Below are positions 40,605 to 50,182 of a DNA stretch of 64,000 nucleotides, one piece after another. The translations under genes and the position numbers were made by a program. Below the pieces are notes generated by a model. It was not told the origin of the DNA. It saw nothing but the letters and a program-made list of their open reading frames with translations, and ran no database searches. Within the stretch, counting starts at the first letter, position 1. Each line of letters begins with the position of its first letter. This DNA is from JAFASC01 sp034669505 (GTDB lineage Bacteria; Pseudomonadota; Alphaproteobacteria; Rhizobiales; Beijerinckiaceae), in the NCBI GenBank assembly GCA_034669505.1, contig JAXDNJ010000041.1, positions 1 to 64,000 on the forward strand. Direction: 5' to 3'.

Positions 40605-41888
40605 ATGGCGAGCAATCCTAGCGATCCAAGCCTGCGCTCCTTCATCGAAGTCGCGCCGGAGTCCGATTTTCCGATTCAGAACCTGCCATTCGGCGTTTTT
40701 TCGACAGAGGCCGCGCCGCAAAAGCGCGTCGGCGTCGCGATTGGCGACTTCATCCTCGATCTTGCCGAAATCGAGCGAGCGGGCCTGCTTACGTCGGCGG
40801 CCGATGCGCACGTCTTTGATCGCGCTGCAATCAACGCCTTTATGGCGCTTGGTCCGAAAGTCTGGTCACAGACGCGGGCGCGCATCAGTGAGCTGCTGCG
40901 CCATGACGATCCGACACTGCGCGACGACAGGGCTTTGCGCGAGGCGGCGTTAGTTCCGCGTGACAGAGCCACGCTGCATCTGCCGATCGAGGTCATGGGC
41001 TTCACCGATTTTTATTCCTCGCGCGAGCACGCAGGCAATGTCGGCAAAATGTTTCGCCCGCATGGCGAGGCGCTGATGCCGAACTGGCTGCACATGCCGA
41101 TCGGATATAATGGCCGGGCCAGCACGGTCGTCGTCTCCGGCACGCCGGTGCGCCGCCCGAATGGCCAGATGAAGCCGCCGCAGGCCGCCGCGCCTGTCCA
41201 GGGCGCATCGCGGCGGCTCGATTTCGAGCTGGAAATGGGTGTGGTGGTTGGCCAGCCGAACGCCATGGGCACGCCGGTCGGCATGGCTCAAGCTGAGGAG
41301 ATGATCTTCGGCTTCGTGCTGCTCAACGACTGGAGCGCCCGCGACATCCAGCCCTGGGAGCAACCGCCGCTGGGGCCGTTCCAGGCCAAGGCCTTCGCCA
41401 CCTCGATCAGCCCGTGGGTCGTAACGCGAGAGGCGCTGGCGCCTTTCTCGGTCGATGGGCCTGCGCAGGAGCCGACTCCCCTGCCCTATCTCGCCCGCAA
41501 GGGCCCGCAGAACTACGACATCGCACTCGAGGTCGGTCTCCGCGCCGGCCAAGCCGAGACCGTGATCTCCCGCACAAATTTCCGCTACATGTACTGGTCG
41601 AGCGCCCAGCAGCTCGCCCATCATGCCTTCGGCGGCTGCGCCATGCGCGTCGGCGACCTCCTCGGCTCCGGCACGATTAGCGGGCCGCAGAAGCATGAGC
41701 GCGGCAGTTTACTCGAACTCTCCTGGAACGGCACCGAGCCGCTTAGCCTCGGGGACGACGCGCAACGCACGTTCCTGGACGACGGCGACACCCTGATCCT
41801 GCGTGGGCACGCGCAAGGCCAAGGCTACCGGATCGGCTTTGGAGAATGTTCGGGGACGATTCTGCCGGCGGCGCGCCCGCCCGCTTGA
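40605..41888 (+). CDS. fahA: Fumarylacetoacetase
   Basis: A 427-residue enzyme cutting fumarylacetoacetate to fumarate and acetoacetate. The N-terminal SH3-like domain starts FPIQNLPFGVFSTEAAPQKRVGVAIGDFILDL, and the catalytic half has DFYSSREHAGNVGKMFR, LDFELEMGVVVGQPN and NDWSARDIQPWEQPPLGPFQAKAF with the Asp/Glu metal ligands. It ends the maiA-hmgA-fahA operon. hppD is not in the window. Confidence 0.94.
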   Translation: MASNPSDPSLRSFIEVAPESDFPIQNLPFGVFSTEAAPQKRVGVAIGDFILDLAEIERAGLLTSAADAHVFDRAAINAFMALGPKVWSQTRARISELLRHDDPTLRDDRALREAALVPRDRATLHLPIEVMGFTDFYSSREHAGNVGKMFRPHGEALMPNWLHMPIGYNGRASTVVVSGTPVRRPNGQMKPPQAAAPVQGASRRLDFELEMGVVVGQPNAMGTPVGMAQAEEMIFGFVLLNDWSARDIQPWEQPPLGPFQAKAFATSISPWVVTREALAPFSVDGPAQEPTPLPYLARKGPQNYDIALEVGLRAGQAETVISRTNFRYMYWSSAQQLAHHAFGGCAMRVGDLLGSGTISGPQKHERGSLLELSWNGTEPLSLGDDAQRTFLDDGDTLILRGHAQGQGYRIGFGECSGTILPAARPPA

Positions 41889-42073
41889 GCACTCACGCAA
41901 CGGCGCAGCTGACGTATCTTTGTCACTGCTGCGTCATGGTTGCGTCGAGACCATCGGCCAGATGCGCTTTCGTTAACCCTCGTCTATAAAGCCACAACCG
42001 CTTCGGGAAATCGGCCGAGACAAACGGGTTTATCGGCTGCCGGCCTTGCAACATCCTCCACGAGCTTTCCTTG

Positions 42074-44236
42074 ATGAATCGTCCGCTTGGTCCTGAAGTT
42101 ATTGCCGCACCGATCGACACGGGCCTGCGGGCGGTGTGCGGCATTGCCGGCTATTACCGAATCGCTGCCGATCCGCATCAGATCGAGCGCGAACTCGCGC
42201 TGACCGGCCGCCTGTCCAACGAGGACGATCTCGTCCGCGCATCGCGTCTCGTCGGGCTGAAGGCGCGTGTCATTCGCAATATCCGCGAACAGCGCCTGCG
42301 CAGTGCGCCCGTCCCATCGATCCTGCGGCTCAAGGACGGCTCTTTCACGGTTCTGATCGCCCGCGGTCCGGCGGGCGAATGCCGGATCGTCAATCCGATA
42401 ACCAAGTTCTTCCGCGAGGTTTCCGCCAACAAGCTGTTCGAGGAAATCGAGCCGATCATCGTTCTGGTGACGCGCCGTTTCGGCGGCGAAGGCGTCGATC
42501 CCAAAACCTTCGGCTTCCGCTGGTTTCTGCCGTCGATTTGGCGCTACCGCAAACCGCTCGGCCATGTGCTGCTCGCGTCGCTGTTCGTGCAGATATTCGC
42601 GCTGGTGACGCCGATCTTCTTCCAGGTCGTGGTCGACAAAGTGCTCACGCATAAGGGCTATTCGACGCTCTATGTACTCGTCGCGGGCCTTGTTCTGATC
42701 GGGCTTTTCGACGTGGTGCTGCAATATTTGCGCACTTACGCGCTTTCGCACACGACGAACCGCATCGATGTCGAACTCGGTCAGCGGCTGTTCAGGCATC
42801 TCTTGCGCCTGCCGATCGCCTATTTCGAGACGCGCGCGGCGGGCCAGACCGTTGCGCGCGTGCGCGAATTGGAAAACATCCGCTCGTTTCTGACCGGGCA
42901 GGCGCTGTTCTCCGCGCTTGATTTCGTTTTCACCTTCGTCTTCATCGCGGTGCTTCTCGCCTATTCCTGGAAGCTGACGCTGATCGTGCTCGCGTCCATT
43001 CCACTGTATTTCCTGATTGGCTTCCTGGTGCGTCCGCCGCTGCGCGAGAAAGTCAAAGAGAAATTCAATCGGGGTGCCGCGAGCCAGCAATTCCTGGTCG
43101 AAACGGTCGTCGGCATGCAGACGGTAAAATCGGCCGCCGTCGAGCCGATGATGCAGGCGCAATGGGAGGAGCGCCTCGCGGCTTACGTGCGCACCGGCTT
43201 CGAGGCCGGCATGATGGGCGCCGGTGGTCAGCAGGCCATCCAATATGTGAGCAAGCTCACGACCGCGCTCCTCCTTCTGTTTGGAGCCTACTCCGTCATC
43301 AATGGTGACCTCACCGTCGGCGCACTGGTCGCCTTCAACATGATCTCCGGCCAGACCGTGCAGCCGATCTTACGATTGTCGCAGCTTTGGCAGGACTTCC
43401 AGCAGGTGCAGGTCTCGGTGGAGCGGCTCGGTGACATTTTGAACATGCCGCCGGAGCGCACGAACACGATGAGCGCCGTGCCGCCGCGGCCGCGGGGTGC
43501 GATCGACGTCAAGCACGTGCTCTTCCGCTATCGCCCCGGCGGACCGGAGGTCCTCAAGGACATCTCGGTTTCGATCCGCGCCGGCGAGGTTGTTGGCATC
43601 GTCGGGCCTTCAGGCTCCGGCAAGTCGACGCTGACCAAGCTGATCCAGCGCCTCTACATACCGGAGGCAGGACAGATCACACTCGACGGCATCGATCTTT
43701 CGCAGGTCGATCCGGCATGGCTGCGCAGCCATATCGGCGTGGTGCTGCAGGAGAACATCCTGTTCAACCGCACGATCCACGACAATATCGCTTTCGCCAA
43801 TCCGGCGATGCCCCGCGCGCAGGTGATCGCGATCGCCAAGCTGACGGGCGCCGACGAGTTCGTCTCGAAACTGCCGTTCGGCTACGACACGATCATCGAA
43901 GAACGCGGTTCGAATCTCTCCGGCGGACAACGTCAAAGAATCGCGATCGCACGCGCGCTCGCGACGAATCCGCCGATCCTCATCTTCGACGAAGCCACGA
44001 GCGCCCTTGACTATGAGAGCGAGCGCATGATCCAGGCCAATATGGAGCGGATCGTCAAGAACCGCACCGTGCTCATAATCGCGCATCGGCTAGCCGCAGT
44101 TCGCAAGTGCGACCGGATCATCGGAATCGAGGACGGACGGCTCGTCGAAATGGGCACGCACGACGAACTCCTCAAGACCAAGCAGGGCCTTTATTCCCGC
44201 CTTTGGGCACTGCAGACTTCACAGGCTTCCGCATGA
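42074..44236 (+). CDS. Type I secretion ABC transporter, HlyB-type
   Basis: A 720-residue protein. Residues ~10-130 form a C39-like domain in which the catalytic Cys position is Thr (DTGLRAVCGIAGYYRI), so it should be inactive, as in HlyB. The transmembrane domain begins RWFLPSIWRYRKPLGHVLLASLFVQIFALVTPIFFQVVVDKVL, and the ATPase has Walker A GPSGSGKST, signature LSGGQRQR and Walker B ILIFDEATSALD. It should export an unprocessed RTX-like substrate with the HlyD partner (overlapping by four bases). No substrate gene is visible nearby. ATG 42074 is used; TTG 42071 precedes it. Confidence 0.9.
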   Translation: MNRPLGPEVIAAPIDTGLRAVCGIAGYYRIAADPHQIERELALTGRLSNEDDLVRASRLVGLKARVIRNIREQRLRSAPVPSILRLKDGSFTVLIARGPAGECRIVNPITKFFREVSANKLFEEIEPIIVLVTRRFGGEGVDPKTFGFRWFLPSIWRYRKPLGHVLLASLFVQIFALVTPIFFQVVVDKVLTHKGYSTLYVLVAGLVLIGLFDVVLQYLRTYALSHTTNRIDVELGQRLFRHLLRLPIAYFETRAAGQTVARVRELENIRSFLTGQALFSALDFVFTFVFIAVLLAYSWKLTLIVLASIPLYFLIGFLVRPPLREKVKEKFNRGAASQQFLVETVVGMQTVKSAAVEPMMQAQWEERLAAYVRTGFEAGMMGAGGQQAIQYVSKLTTALLLLFGAYSVINGDLTVGALVAFNMISGQTVQPILRLSQLWQDFQQVQVSVERLGDILNMPPERTNTMSAVPPRPRGAIDVKHVLFRYRPGGPEVLKDISVSIRAGEVVGIVGPSGSGKSTLTKLIQRLYIPEAGQITLDGIDLSQVDPAWLRSHIGVVLQENILFNRTIHDNIAFANPAMPRAQVIAIAKLTGADEFVSKLPFGYDTIIEERGSNLSGGQRQRIAIARALATNPPILIFDEATSALDYESERMIQANMERIVKNRTVLIIAHRLAAVRKCDRIIGIEDGRLVEMGTHDELLKTKQGLYSRLWALQTSQASA

Positions 44237-45693
44237 CACTCGTTACCAACAAGGATCTCGTTCCGGCGAAGGCTTCCCTGCCGGTGCGGGCCTTCCGCAT
44301 CTCCGATCACGAGTTCCTTCCGGCGGCTCTCGAAATCCTGGAGACGCCGCCCTCGCCTGTGCGCATCGGGCTTTTGGCAATCATCTGCGTTTTCGCCGCG
44401 ACCGCGCTCACGTGGTCCTATTTCGGGCGGATCGACATCATCGCCACAGCCCAGGGCAAGTTCCAGCCGACCGGGCGCGTCAAGGTCATCCAGCCGCTCG
44501 ACACCGGAAAGGTGCTCGCCTCTCACGTGGAAAATGGAAAGCACGTGAGCCAAGGCGACGTGCTCGTTGAACTCGATCCGAGCGAAGGCGCCGCCGAGGT
44601 CGCGGAATTTACAACCAGCCTTGCGTCCTATCGGGCCGAGGCGCTGCGACGGCACGTCGCGATCGAAGCGGCACGGGCGAAACAGACCGCCAAAGCGCCA
44701 CCGGTCGGCTGGGGTCCGGAAATCCCGCAGTCCATCCGCTTGCGCGAAGAACGCGTGATCGCAAGCGATCTCGGCCAGCTCAATGCGCAGGTCGCGAGCT
44801 TGAATGCGCAGGCCAATCAGAAGCGCGCCGAACGCGAGCGGCTGGACTCGACGATCGTCGCGCAAAAGCAGCTGGTCGCCACCCAGCAGGAGCGCGTCCA
44901 GATGCGTTCCTCGCTGGTGGAGAAGAACGCGGGATCGCGCGCCGACCTCCTGAACGCGGTCGAGACCATGCAATACCAGCAGACCGCCTTGGCCCAGCAG
45001 ATCGGCCAGCTCCGCGAGGCGGAGGCCAATCTCGCGGTCATCGCGCGGGACACCGAGAAGGCGTACGAAACCTTCATGTCCGATAATGCGCAAAAGCTCG
45101 CGGAGGCCGAGCGTCAGGCCGACGATTACGGCCAGAAGCTCGTGAAGTCCGTCGCCAAGCTCGATCACATGACGTTGCGCGCACCCATGAGCGGGACGAT
45201 CCAGGCGTCGTCCGTGACGACCGTCGGCCAGGTCCTCACCTCGGGCGAAGAGATCATGCGGATCGTCCCTGAAGATGCCGTGCTCGAGATCGAATCTTAT
45301 TTGCCGAACCAGGACATCGGCTTCGTCAAGGAAGGGCAGGACGCAGTCGTCAAAATCGAGTCCTTCCCGTTCACCCGCTACGGCACGATCAACGCGCGGG
45401 TGACGCGCGTTGCGCGCGATGCCATTCCGCAGCCGGAAGCGGAGCAGACCGAGACGAATGCCGCCAAGACGACAAGGAGCACCAACTCCGGCACGGCTCA
45501 GCGCACGCAGAACCTCGTGTTCCCGGTCACCTTAAAGCCGGAGACGACGCTGATCGGTATCGACGGGACTAACATTCCGCTGCAGACGGGCATGGCTACG
45601 ACGGTCGAGATCAGGACGGGCAGCCGACGCATCCTCGAATATATCTTCTCGCCTCTGGTGCAGATCGGCTCGGAGGCGATGAAGGAGCGGTGA
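44233..45693 (+). CDS. HlyD-family membrane fusion protein
   Basis: A 486-residue periplasmic adaptor starting MTLVTNKDLVPAKASLPVRAF, overlapping the ABC gene. One membrane span (IGLLAIICVFAATALTWSYFG), then a lipoyl/barrel region GRVKVIQPLDTGKVLASHVENGKHVSQGDVLVELDP, a long coiled coil (residues ~120-320) and the RTX-type HlyD end LRAPMSGTIQASSVTTVGQVLTSGEEIMRIVPED and PVTLKPETTLIG. It links the ABC transporter to a TolC-like channel encoded elsewhere. Confidence 0.9.
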   Translation: MTLVTNKDLVPAKASLPVRAFRISDHEFLPAALEILETPPSPVRIGLLAIICVFAATALTWSYFGRIDIIATAQGKFQPTGRVKVIQPLDTGKVLASHVENGKHVSQGDVLVELDPSEGAAEVAEFTTSLASYRAEALRRHVAIEAARAKQTAKAPPVGWGPEIPQSIRLREERVIASDLGQLNAQVASLNAQANQKRAERERLDSTIVAQKQLVATQQERVQMRSSLVEKNAGSRADLLNAVETMQYQQTALAQQIGQLREAEANLAVIARDTEKAYETFMSDNAQKLAEAERQADDYGQKLVKSVAKLDHMTLRAPMSGTIQASSVTTVGQVLTSGEEIMRIVPEDAVLEIESYLPNQDIGFVKEGQDAVVKIESFPFTRYGTINARVTRVARDAIPQPEAEQTETNAAKTTRSTNSGTAQRTQNLVFPVTLKPETTLIGIDGTNIPLQTGMATTVEIRTGSRRILEYIFSPLVQIGSEAMKER

Positions 45694-45703
45694 GGGCGCC
45701 TTA

Positions 45704-46278
45704 TTGCAAAGGAGCGTTTCGTCGGAGGAATCGACTCAGGGTCTCAGAACATATGCGTGGGCCGTTCTTGCTCTATTGATTCTCACGCTCCCGATCGGCG
45801 GGCTTACCGAGAGACGCTAGCGGAGACTTCTGAGTGCACCTTCGATGGTTGGTGCATAGATACCGCTGGCGTGCAGGCTGTATTGGGCGACTTTTCTGCC
45901 CGTATGGTGATGAGGTCCAAGGCGCTTCCGGCAAGCTTTGAGATCATCTGCAAAGGATCCGCCGACCGCCAAAAGTTCATGGTGCTCGTGACGGCCCGGC
46001 GACACGATAATTTACCGTGGCGTGCACGATCGATCGTGCTGGAGATAAGGAATCCAGCATCAACCGCAATCATGACGCTTGCTGATACCGGCAGCTTGCC
46101 TTCGACTTTGAGCGTCGATCCTTCAACTCCTGATCTTTCTCGCCTCACAGACCTCACTAAGGGAGATGCCGTTGTTGTTTCCGTCGGCCCAGATCGCGTC
46201 GCCGAATTCCTCGGGGACGGGTTCAGGCCCGCTCTCGGAAGGACCTTTTCATATTGTCTCGCTCCGAAAGCACCCTAG
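45704..46278 (+). pseudogene. Probably frameshifted membrane-anchored protein
   Basis: From 45757 to 46278 the frame encodes a soluble region (ETLAETSECTFDGWCIDTAGVQAVLGDF ... FLGDGFRPALGRTFSYCLAP) that lacks an initiation region of its own. In a different frame, TTG 45704 starts a peptide ending in the hydrophobic stretch TYAWAVLALLILTLPIGG, which stops at 45826-45828, so the anchor and the soluble part would be joined by a one-base shift near 45,815-45,825. Either a real frameshift or a sequencing error. No homologous family is recognised; nearness to the secretion genes suggests a related job. Confidence 0.5.
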
Positions 46279-46389
46279 CCTGCCGGTTTGCGTGATACGA
46301 CCGAGCGGTCTTCGATGTGGAGTGGGTGCACAGCAACGTGTGAAAAGTCCGCCTGACCGATCGCCTCTCTCCAGTCGGGGCAAGATCGG

Positions 46390-46626
46390 CTACGCCGAGC
46401 GGCGGCGCGGAACCGGCGTCAGATAGAGTTCGCCGAGCACGGGACCAAAGTAGATCGGCAGCGTCGACTTCGGCACGCCATCGTAGAGTTCGTGCAGCCC
46501 CTTGCCGATCCTCTCGATCATGACCGGGTCCGGCGCGATCGCGTGGGGCGCGGAGGCGTATCTCGCCTCAGCGGCCGGGTGGGACTGGGTCTCGTTCATT
46601 TGCGACAAGACGGTCACCTTGCTCAT
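46390..46626 (-). CDS. Small NepR-like protein
   Basis: A 78-residue protein. The C-terminal part, IGKGLHELYDGVPKSTLPIYFGPVLGEL, has the exact spacing of the NepR anti-sigma signature: IG-x2-L-x3-[FY][DE]-x-V-x4-[VL]P-x2-F-x2-[LV]L-x2-L. NepR sequesters the general stress sigma factor EcfG in alphaproteobacteria and is released by PhyR. Neither ecfG nor phyR is nearby, so this would be an orphan paralogue. The match is to the pattern only, and the gene itself is short, so caution is due. Confidence 0.45.
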   Translation of the reverse strand: MSKVTVLSQMNETQSHPAAEARYASAPHAIAPDPVMIERIGKGLHELYDGVPKSTLPIYFGPVLGELYLTPVPRRRSA

Positions 46627-47030
46627 GCGAATCGTGCGTCTTCAAAGTTAACGATTCCCTGCAACCTCTTGCACTATGGTTAATAATTGGTTGGCGTAGC
46701 CATTCGCCCGGCTAGGGCTGCCCAAAAAACAAAGCCCTGCGATGTCTCGCAGGGCTTTGAATTCTTAATCGACCCGGGCGGGTTCGTCCCGCTTTTGTCT
46801 CTCGCCGTCGAAGGTGATCGGGCTTGTCGGCTGAGGCACGCGTCGATTTGTTGCAAATTTATGTACCAAATTGTGAATAACATCTTAACAGGTGCGGCTT
46901 TGGTGCGGCAGCACACGTGCCTTTTGCCCAGCAGATGGGCAGCGTGCTTAGCCGCCCTTGAAAACGAGCGCGCGTTCCCTCCTGGCGACGACACGTTTCA
47001 TTAAGACTTCTGCCCGCAAGCCGACCGGGG
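46627..47030. other. Intergenic region between NepR-like gene and matB
   Basis: About 400 bases without a convincing gene. It is AT-richer than its surroundings (TTAATAATTGG, TGTGAATAACATC). It contains the terminator at 46730-46759 and a smaller GCGGG/CCCGC hairpin at 46778-46792 followed by TTTT. A small RNA could lie here, but nothing proves it. Confidence 0.4.
46723..46759 (-). terminator. Rho-independent terminator on the minus strand
   Basis: CAAAGCCCTGCGA and TCGCAGGGCTTTG form a perfect 13-bp stem with loop TGTC; read on the minus strand it is followed by TTTTTTGGG. It would end a leftward transcript, most simply the matA-matB operon, about 270 bases after its last gene. Confidence 0.75.
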
Positions 47031-48557
47031 TCAGGACGCCGCCTTTTTGTAAAGGTCCTCGTAGGTGCTGCGCAGCACATTCTTCTGGACCTTGCCCATC
47101 GCATTGCGCGGCAGGTTGTCGGTAAACAGGATGCGCTTCGGCAGTTTGAACTTCGCCAGTCTTCCATCGAGTGCGCGCGAAATCTCCCGCTCGTCGATTT
47201 TGGCTCCGTCTTTGCGCACGACGATCGCCGTCACCCCTTCGCCGAAATCCGGATGCGGCACGCCGATTACCGCGCTTTCGGCCACGCCGGGCAGAGCGTC
47301 GATCTCGCTCTCGACTTCCTTCGGATAGACGTTGAAGCCGCCGGTGATCACCAGGTCCTTGCCGCGTCCAATGATGTAGACATAGCCCTTCTCGTCGACG
47401 CGCCCGAGATCGCCGGTTTTGAAATAGCCATCGGCGGTAAATTCTTCAGCCGTTTTCTCCGGCATCCGCCAGTAGCCCTTGAAAACATTCGGTCCGGCGA
47501 CCTCGATCATGCCGACGTCGCCACGCGGAACGGAGCTACCGTCTTCGGGGTCGGCGATCCGCAAAGACACGCCGGGCAATGGAAACCCGACGGCACCGGG
47601 GATGCGCTCGCCCTCGTAAGGGTTCGACGTGTTCATGTTGGTTTCGGTCATCCCATAGCGCTCGAGAATGGAATGGCCGGTCTTTTCGCCCCACTCGCGA
47701 TGCGTCTCCGCAAGCAACGGCGCGGAGCCCGAAGTGAAAAGACGCATGTGCTTCACGAGCTTCGGATTGAGGTCACGATGCTGCATGAGGCGGGTGTAGA
47801 AGGTCGGCACCGCCATCATGCTCGTCGCCTTCGGCAGCAAGCCGATCACCGTGTCGGCATCGAAACGCGGCAGAAAGAGAAGCGAACCGCCCGCCATCAA
47901 CAGCGTGTTGATCGCAACGAAGAGACCGTGCGTGTGATAGATCGGCAGCGCATGCAGAAGCACGTCGCTTGGGCCGAAGCGCCAATATTCAACGAGCGTG
48001 CGGGCGTTGGAGGCAAGGTTCTCCTGAGAGAGCATAGCGCCTTTCGAGCGGCCGGTCGTTCCGGACGTGTAAAGAATTGCGGCGAGATCGTCCGGGCCCC
48101 GCGGCGCATTGGCGAATTTTGCCGATGCGTTGTTTGCCTTTTCCGCAAGCGAGCCGCCGCCATGTTCGTCAAGCGTCTCGACATGCGCGACGCGGGCCTT
48201 CTCCACTGCATCCGCAAGCTTGCGGCGCCGCGACGGATCGCAAACGAAAACCTTCGGCTCAGCGTCGCGGAGGAAGTAACCGATCTCGGCCGGCGTATAG
48301 GCGGTGTTCAGCGGCAGGAAGATGGCGCCCGCCCGCACGCATGCCAGATAGAGGAGGACCGCTTCCGGCGATTTCTCGACCTGCACCGCGACGCGGTCGC
48401 CGGGCTCGACACCGAGATTGCGTAGAACCGAGGCAATCCGCGCCGAGCCCTCATCGAGACCGCGATAGGAAAGCTCGCGGCCTTCTGGTGTGGTCAGGAA
48501 CGGCTTGTCGCGTTGCGGAAAGCGCGCGCTCAACGCCTCATACAGATGAGCAGACAT
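47031..48557 (-). CDS. matB: Malonyl-CoA synthetase
   Basis: A 508-residue ANL-family ligase. The AMP-binding motif is YTSGTTGRSKGAMLS, and the malonate-specific region ERYGMTETNMNTSNPYEGERIPGAVGFPLPGV, with the A8 hinge GYFKTGDLGRVDEKGYVYIIGRGKDLVITGGFNVYPKEVE and the catalytic Lys in PRNAMGKVQKN. It activates malonate with ATP and CoA. It lies six bases after the matA stop in one operon. The start is ATG 48557; a TTG precedes it. Confidence 0.93.
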   Translation of the reverse strand: MSAHLYEALSARFPQRDKPFLTTPEGRELSYRGLDEGSARIASVLRNLGVEPGDRVAVQVEKSPEAVLLYLACVRAGAIFLPLNTAYTPAEIGYFLRDAEPKVFVCDPSRRRKLADAVEKARVAHVETLDEHGGGSLAEKANNASAKFANAPRGPDDLAAILYTSGTTGRSKGAMLSQENLASNARTLVEYWRFGPSDVLLHALPIYHTHGLFVAINTLLMAGGSLLFLPRFDADTVIGLLPKATSMMAVPTFYTRLMQHRDLNPKLVKHMRLFTSGSAPLLAETHREWGEKTGHSILERYGMTETNMNTSNPYEGERIPGAVGFPLPGVSLRIADPEDGSSVPRGDVGMIEVAGPNVFKGYWRMPEKTAEEFTADGYFKTGDLGRVDEKGYVYIIGRGKDLVITGGFNVYPKEVESEIDALPGVAESAVIGVPHPDFGEGVTAIVVRKDGAKIDEREISRALDGRLAKFKLPKRILFTDNLPRNAMGKVQKNVLRSTYEDLYKKAAS

Positions 48558-48563
48558 CAAAAC

Positions 48564-50069
48564 TCAGGCAGGGGTGGCGGGCACGCTTTGCGGCCGCGCA
48601 GGTCGTGACTTGCCTTCCGGCTTGAGCAGTTTGCGCACCGCTCCCGAGGCGACGATCTCGCGCTGATTGGCATAGGCCTCGTGGTTCTCCTCGATCTCGT
48701 CGAGATCATAGAGGTAGTTGACCATGATCCCCGCCGATTCGCGCAAGCCTTTGCGCGACGTGTCGCCTAACCAGTTGATCCGCTCGAGTCGAGCGCCATT
48801 GCCGAGATGGAAGCGTGCGACGGGATCAACCGCGCGGCCGTCGGGCGTTTTCACCTTCAGGAAGTAGTGCGCGGCAAGCGGCTCGAGAACGCGGCGCACA
48901 GTCTCGGTAGCGACGGGATTGTCGATCCAGCTCCATTCGTCGAGGGCGGCGAGCATCGCGCGCTCCTCGTTGGTGAGCGGAAGTTCTTCCGCCGCTTTCA
49001 TCCAGAAGCGGAAACCCGGGACGGGCGACAGCGTGACGAACGCTTCCAGCTTCGCAAGCTCGCGCTGCAGTTCCTCGACGACTTGCTTGATCAGGAAATT
49101 GCCGAATGAGATTCCGGCCAGTCCCGCCTGGCAGTTCGAGATCGAGTAGAACACAGCGGTGCGCGCCTGCCCCGGATCGATGACGGTTCGATCCTCGCCG
49201 AGAAGGGGGGCGATCGCGCCGGGAATGTCTTCGGTCAGCGCGATTTCGACGAAGATTAGGGGCTCGTCGGCGAGCGCCGGATGAAAGAACGCGTAGCAGC
49301 GCCGGTCCGGCGCATCGATGCGCCGGCGCAGGTCGTCCCAGCCGTGGATTTCGTGAACGGCTTCGTAGCGGATGATCTTCTCGAGCACGCTCGCCGGGCT
49401 CGACCAGTCGATGCGGCGTAGCACCAGGAAGCCCCGGTTGAACCATGACGAGAAGAGGTGCGCGAGATCGCGATCAACGCGCCGGAGATCTGGACTGCCC
49501 CGGGCAAGCTTCAGCAGATCGGCGCGCATGCTGACGAGCGTGCGTGTCCCGTCGGGCGCGCGATTGAGCCGCCGGAACAGTTCCTGGCGCTTGGGCTCGG
49601 AGGCGAAATGGAGATCGGTCGCGGCAGTTTCCGAGCCGGTCTGCCGCCATTCCTCGACCGCCGCCTCGAGCAGTGCTTCGTCCGGTCCGAAATCCTCTGC
49701 AAGCGCCTCGAAGAATATCAACTGCTCCTCTCGGCTCAACGTCTCGTAGATGTCGAGCACGCGCCGCGCCATCGCCGTGCCCGAAGCTTCACCTTTGCCG
49801 CCGAGCAGGGTCTCGCAGAGTTCGGCAAGCGTCTCCCCGCGCCCCACCGCGGTTTCGGCGGGCCGCGATTGCCGCAGGCCGAAAAGGTCGCGGCCCCGAT
49901 CCGTGATGGTGGCGATGATATCGGCAAAAAAGGCGCTGTTCATCCCCGCTCCGGCGCGCGGCTCCTTGCGTCGTGCAAGAGGTGTGCGCGAGGAGTCCGG
50001 CACAGCCGACCTGTCGTTCGGTTGCGTCACACCCTCAGAGCGGCTGACGATCTTTTCGATCAGGGACAT
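48564..50069 (-). CDS. matA: Malonyl-CoA decarboxylase
   Basis: A 501-residue enzyme turning malonyl-CoA into acetyl-CoA. It has the N-terminal helical bundle (LYETLSREEQL-type region, ETLLGGKGEASGTAMARRVLDIYETL) and the GNAT-like catalytic half with IHGWDDLRRRIDAPDRRCYAFFHPALADEPLIFVEIAL, FYSISNCQAGLAGISFGNFLIKQVVEELQRELAKLEAFVTLSPVPGF and the C-terminal HYFLKVKTPDGRAVDPVARFHLGNGARLERINWLGD. With MatB it feeds malonate into central metabolism. An ATG at 49943 is an alternative start. Confidence 0.93.
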   Translation of the reverse strand: MSLIEKIVSRSEGVTQPNDRSAVPDSSRTPLARRKEPRAGAGMNSAFFADIIATITDRGRDLFGLRQSRPAETAVGRGETLAELCETLLGGKGEASGTAMARRVLDIYETLSREEQLIFFEALAEDFGPDEALLEAAVEEWRQTGSETAATDLHFASEPKRQELFRRLNRAPDGTRTLVSMRADLLKLARGSPDLRRVDRDLAHLFSSWFNRGFLVLRRIDWSSPASVLEKIIRYEAVHEIHGWDDLRRRIDAPDRRCYAFFHPALADEPLIFVEIALTEDIPGAIAPLLGEDRTVIDPGQARTAVFYSISNCQAGLAGISFGNFLIKQVVEELQRELAKLEAFVTLSPVPGFRFWMKAAEELPLTNEERAMLAALDEWSWIDNPVATETVRRVLEPLAAHYFLKVKTPDGRAVDPVARFHLGNGARLERINWLGDTSRKGLRESAGIMVNYLYDLDEIEENHEAYANQREIVASGAVRKLLKPEGKSRPARPQSVPATPA

Positions 50070-50182
50070 CGCGATGGCCTAGCTTGTCCGTGGTAACGCT
50101 TTGAGTGGGCACGCTGTTGCATTTGCTTTGAAGGTTGTTTTCGCATGGCGTAAACGCAGCAGCACATCGAGATACTCTCCCC

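Noticed and set aside
46680..46994. Possible 104-residue gene on the minus strand
   Set aside because: It runs through a perfect terminator stem, has no ribosome site and no domain.
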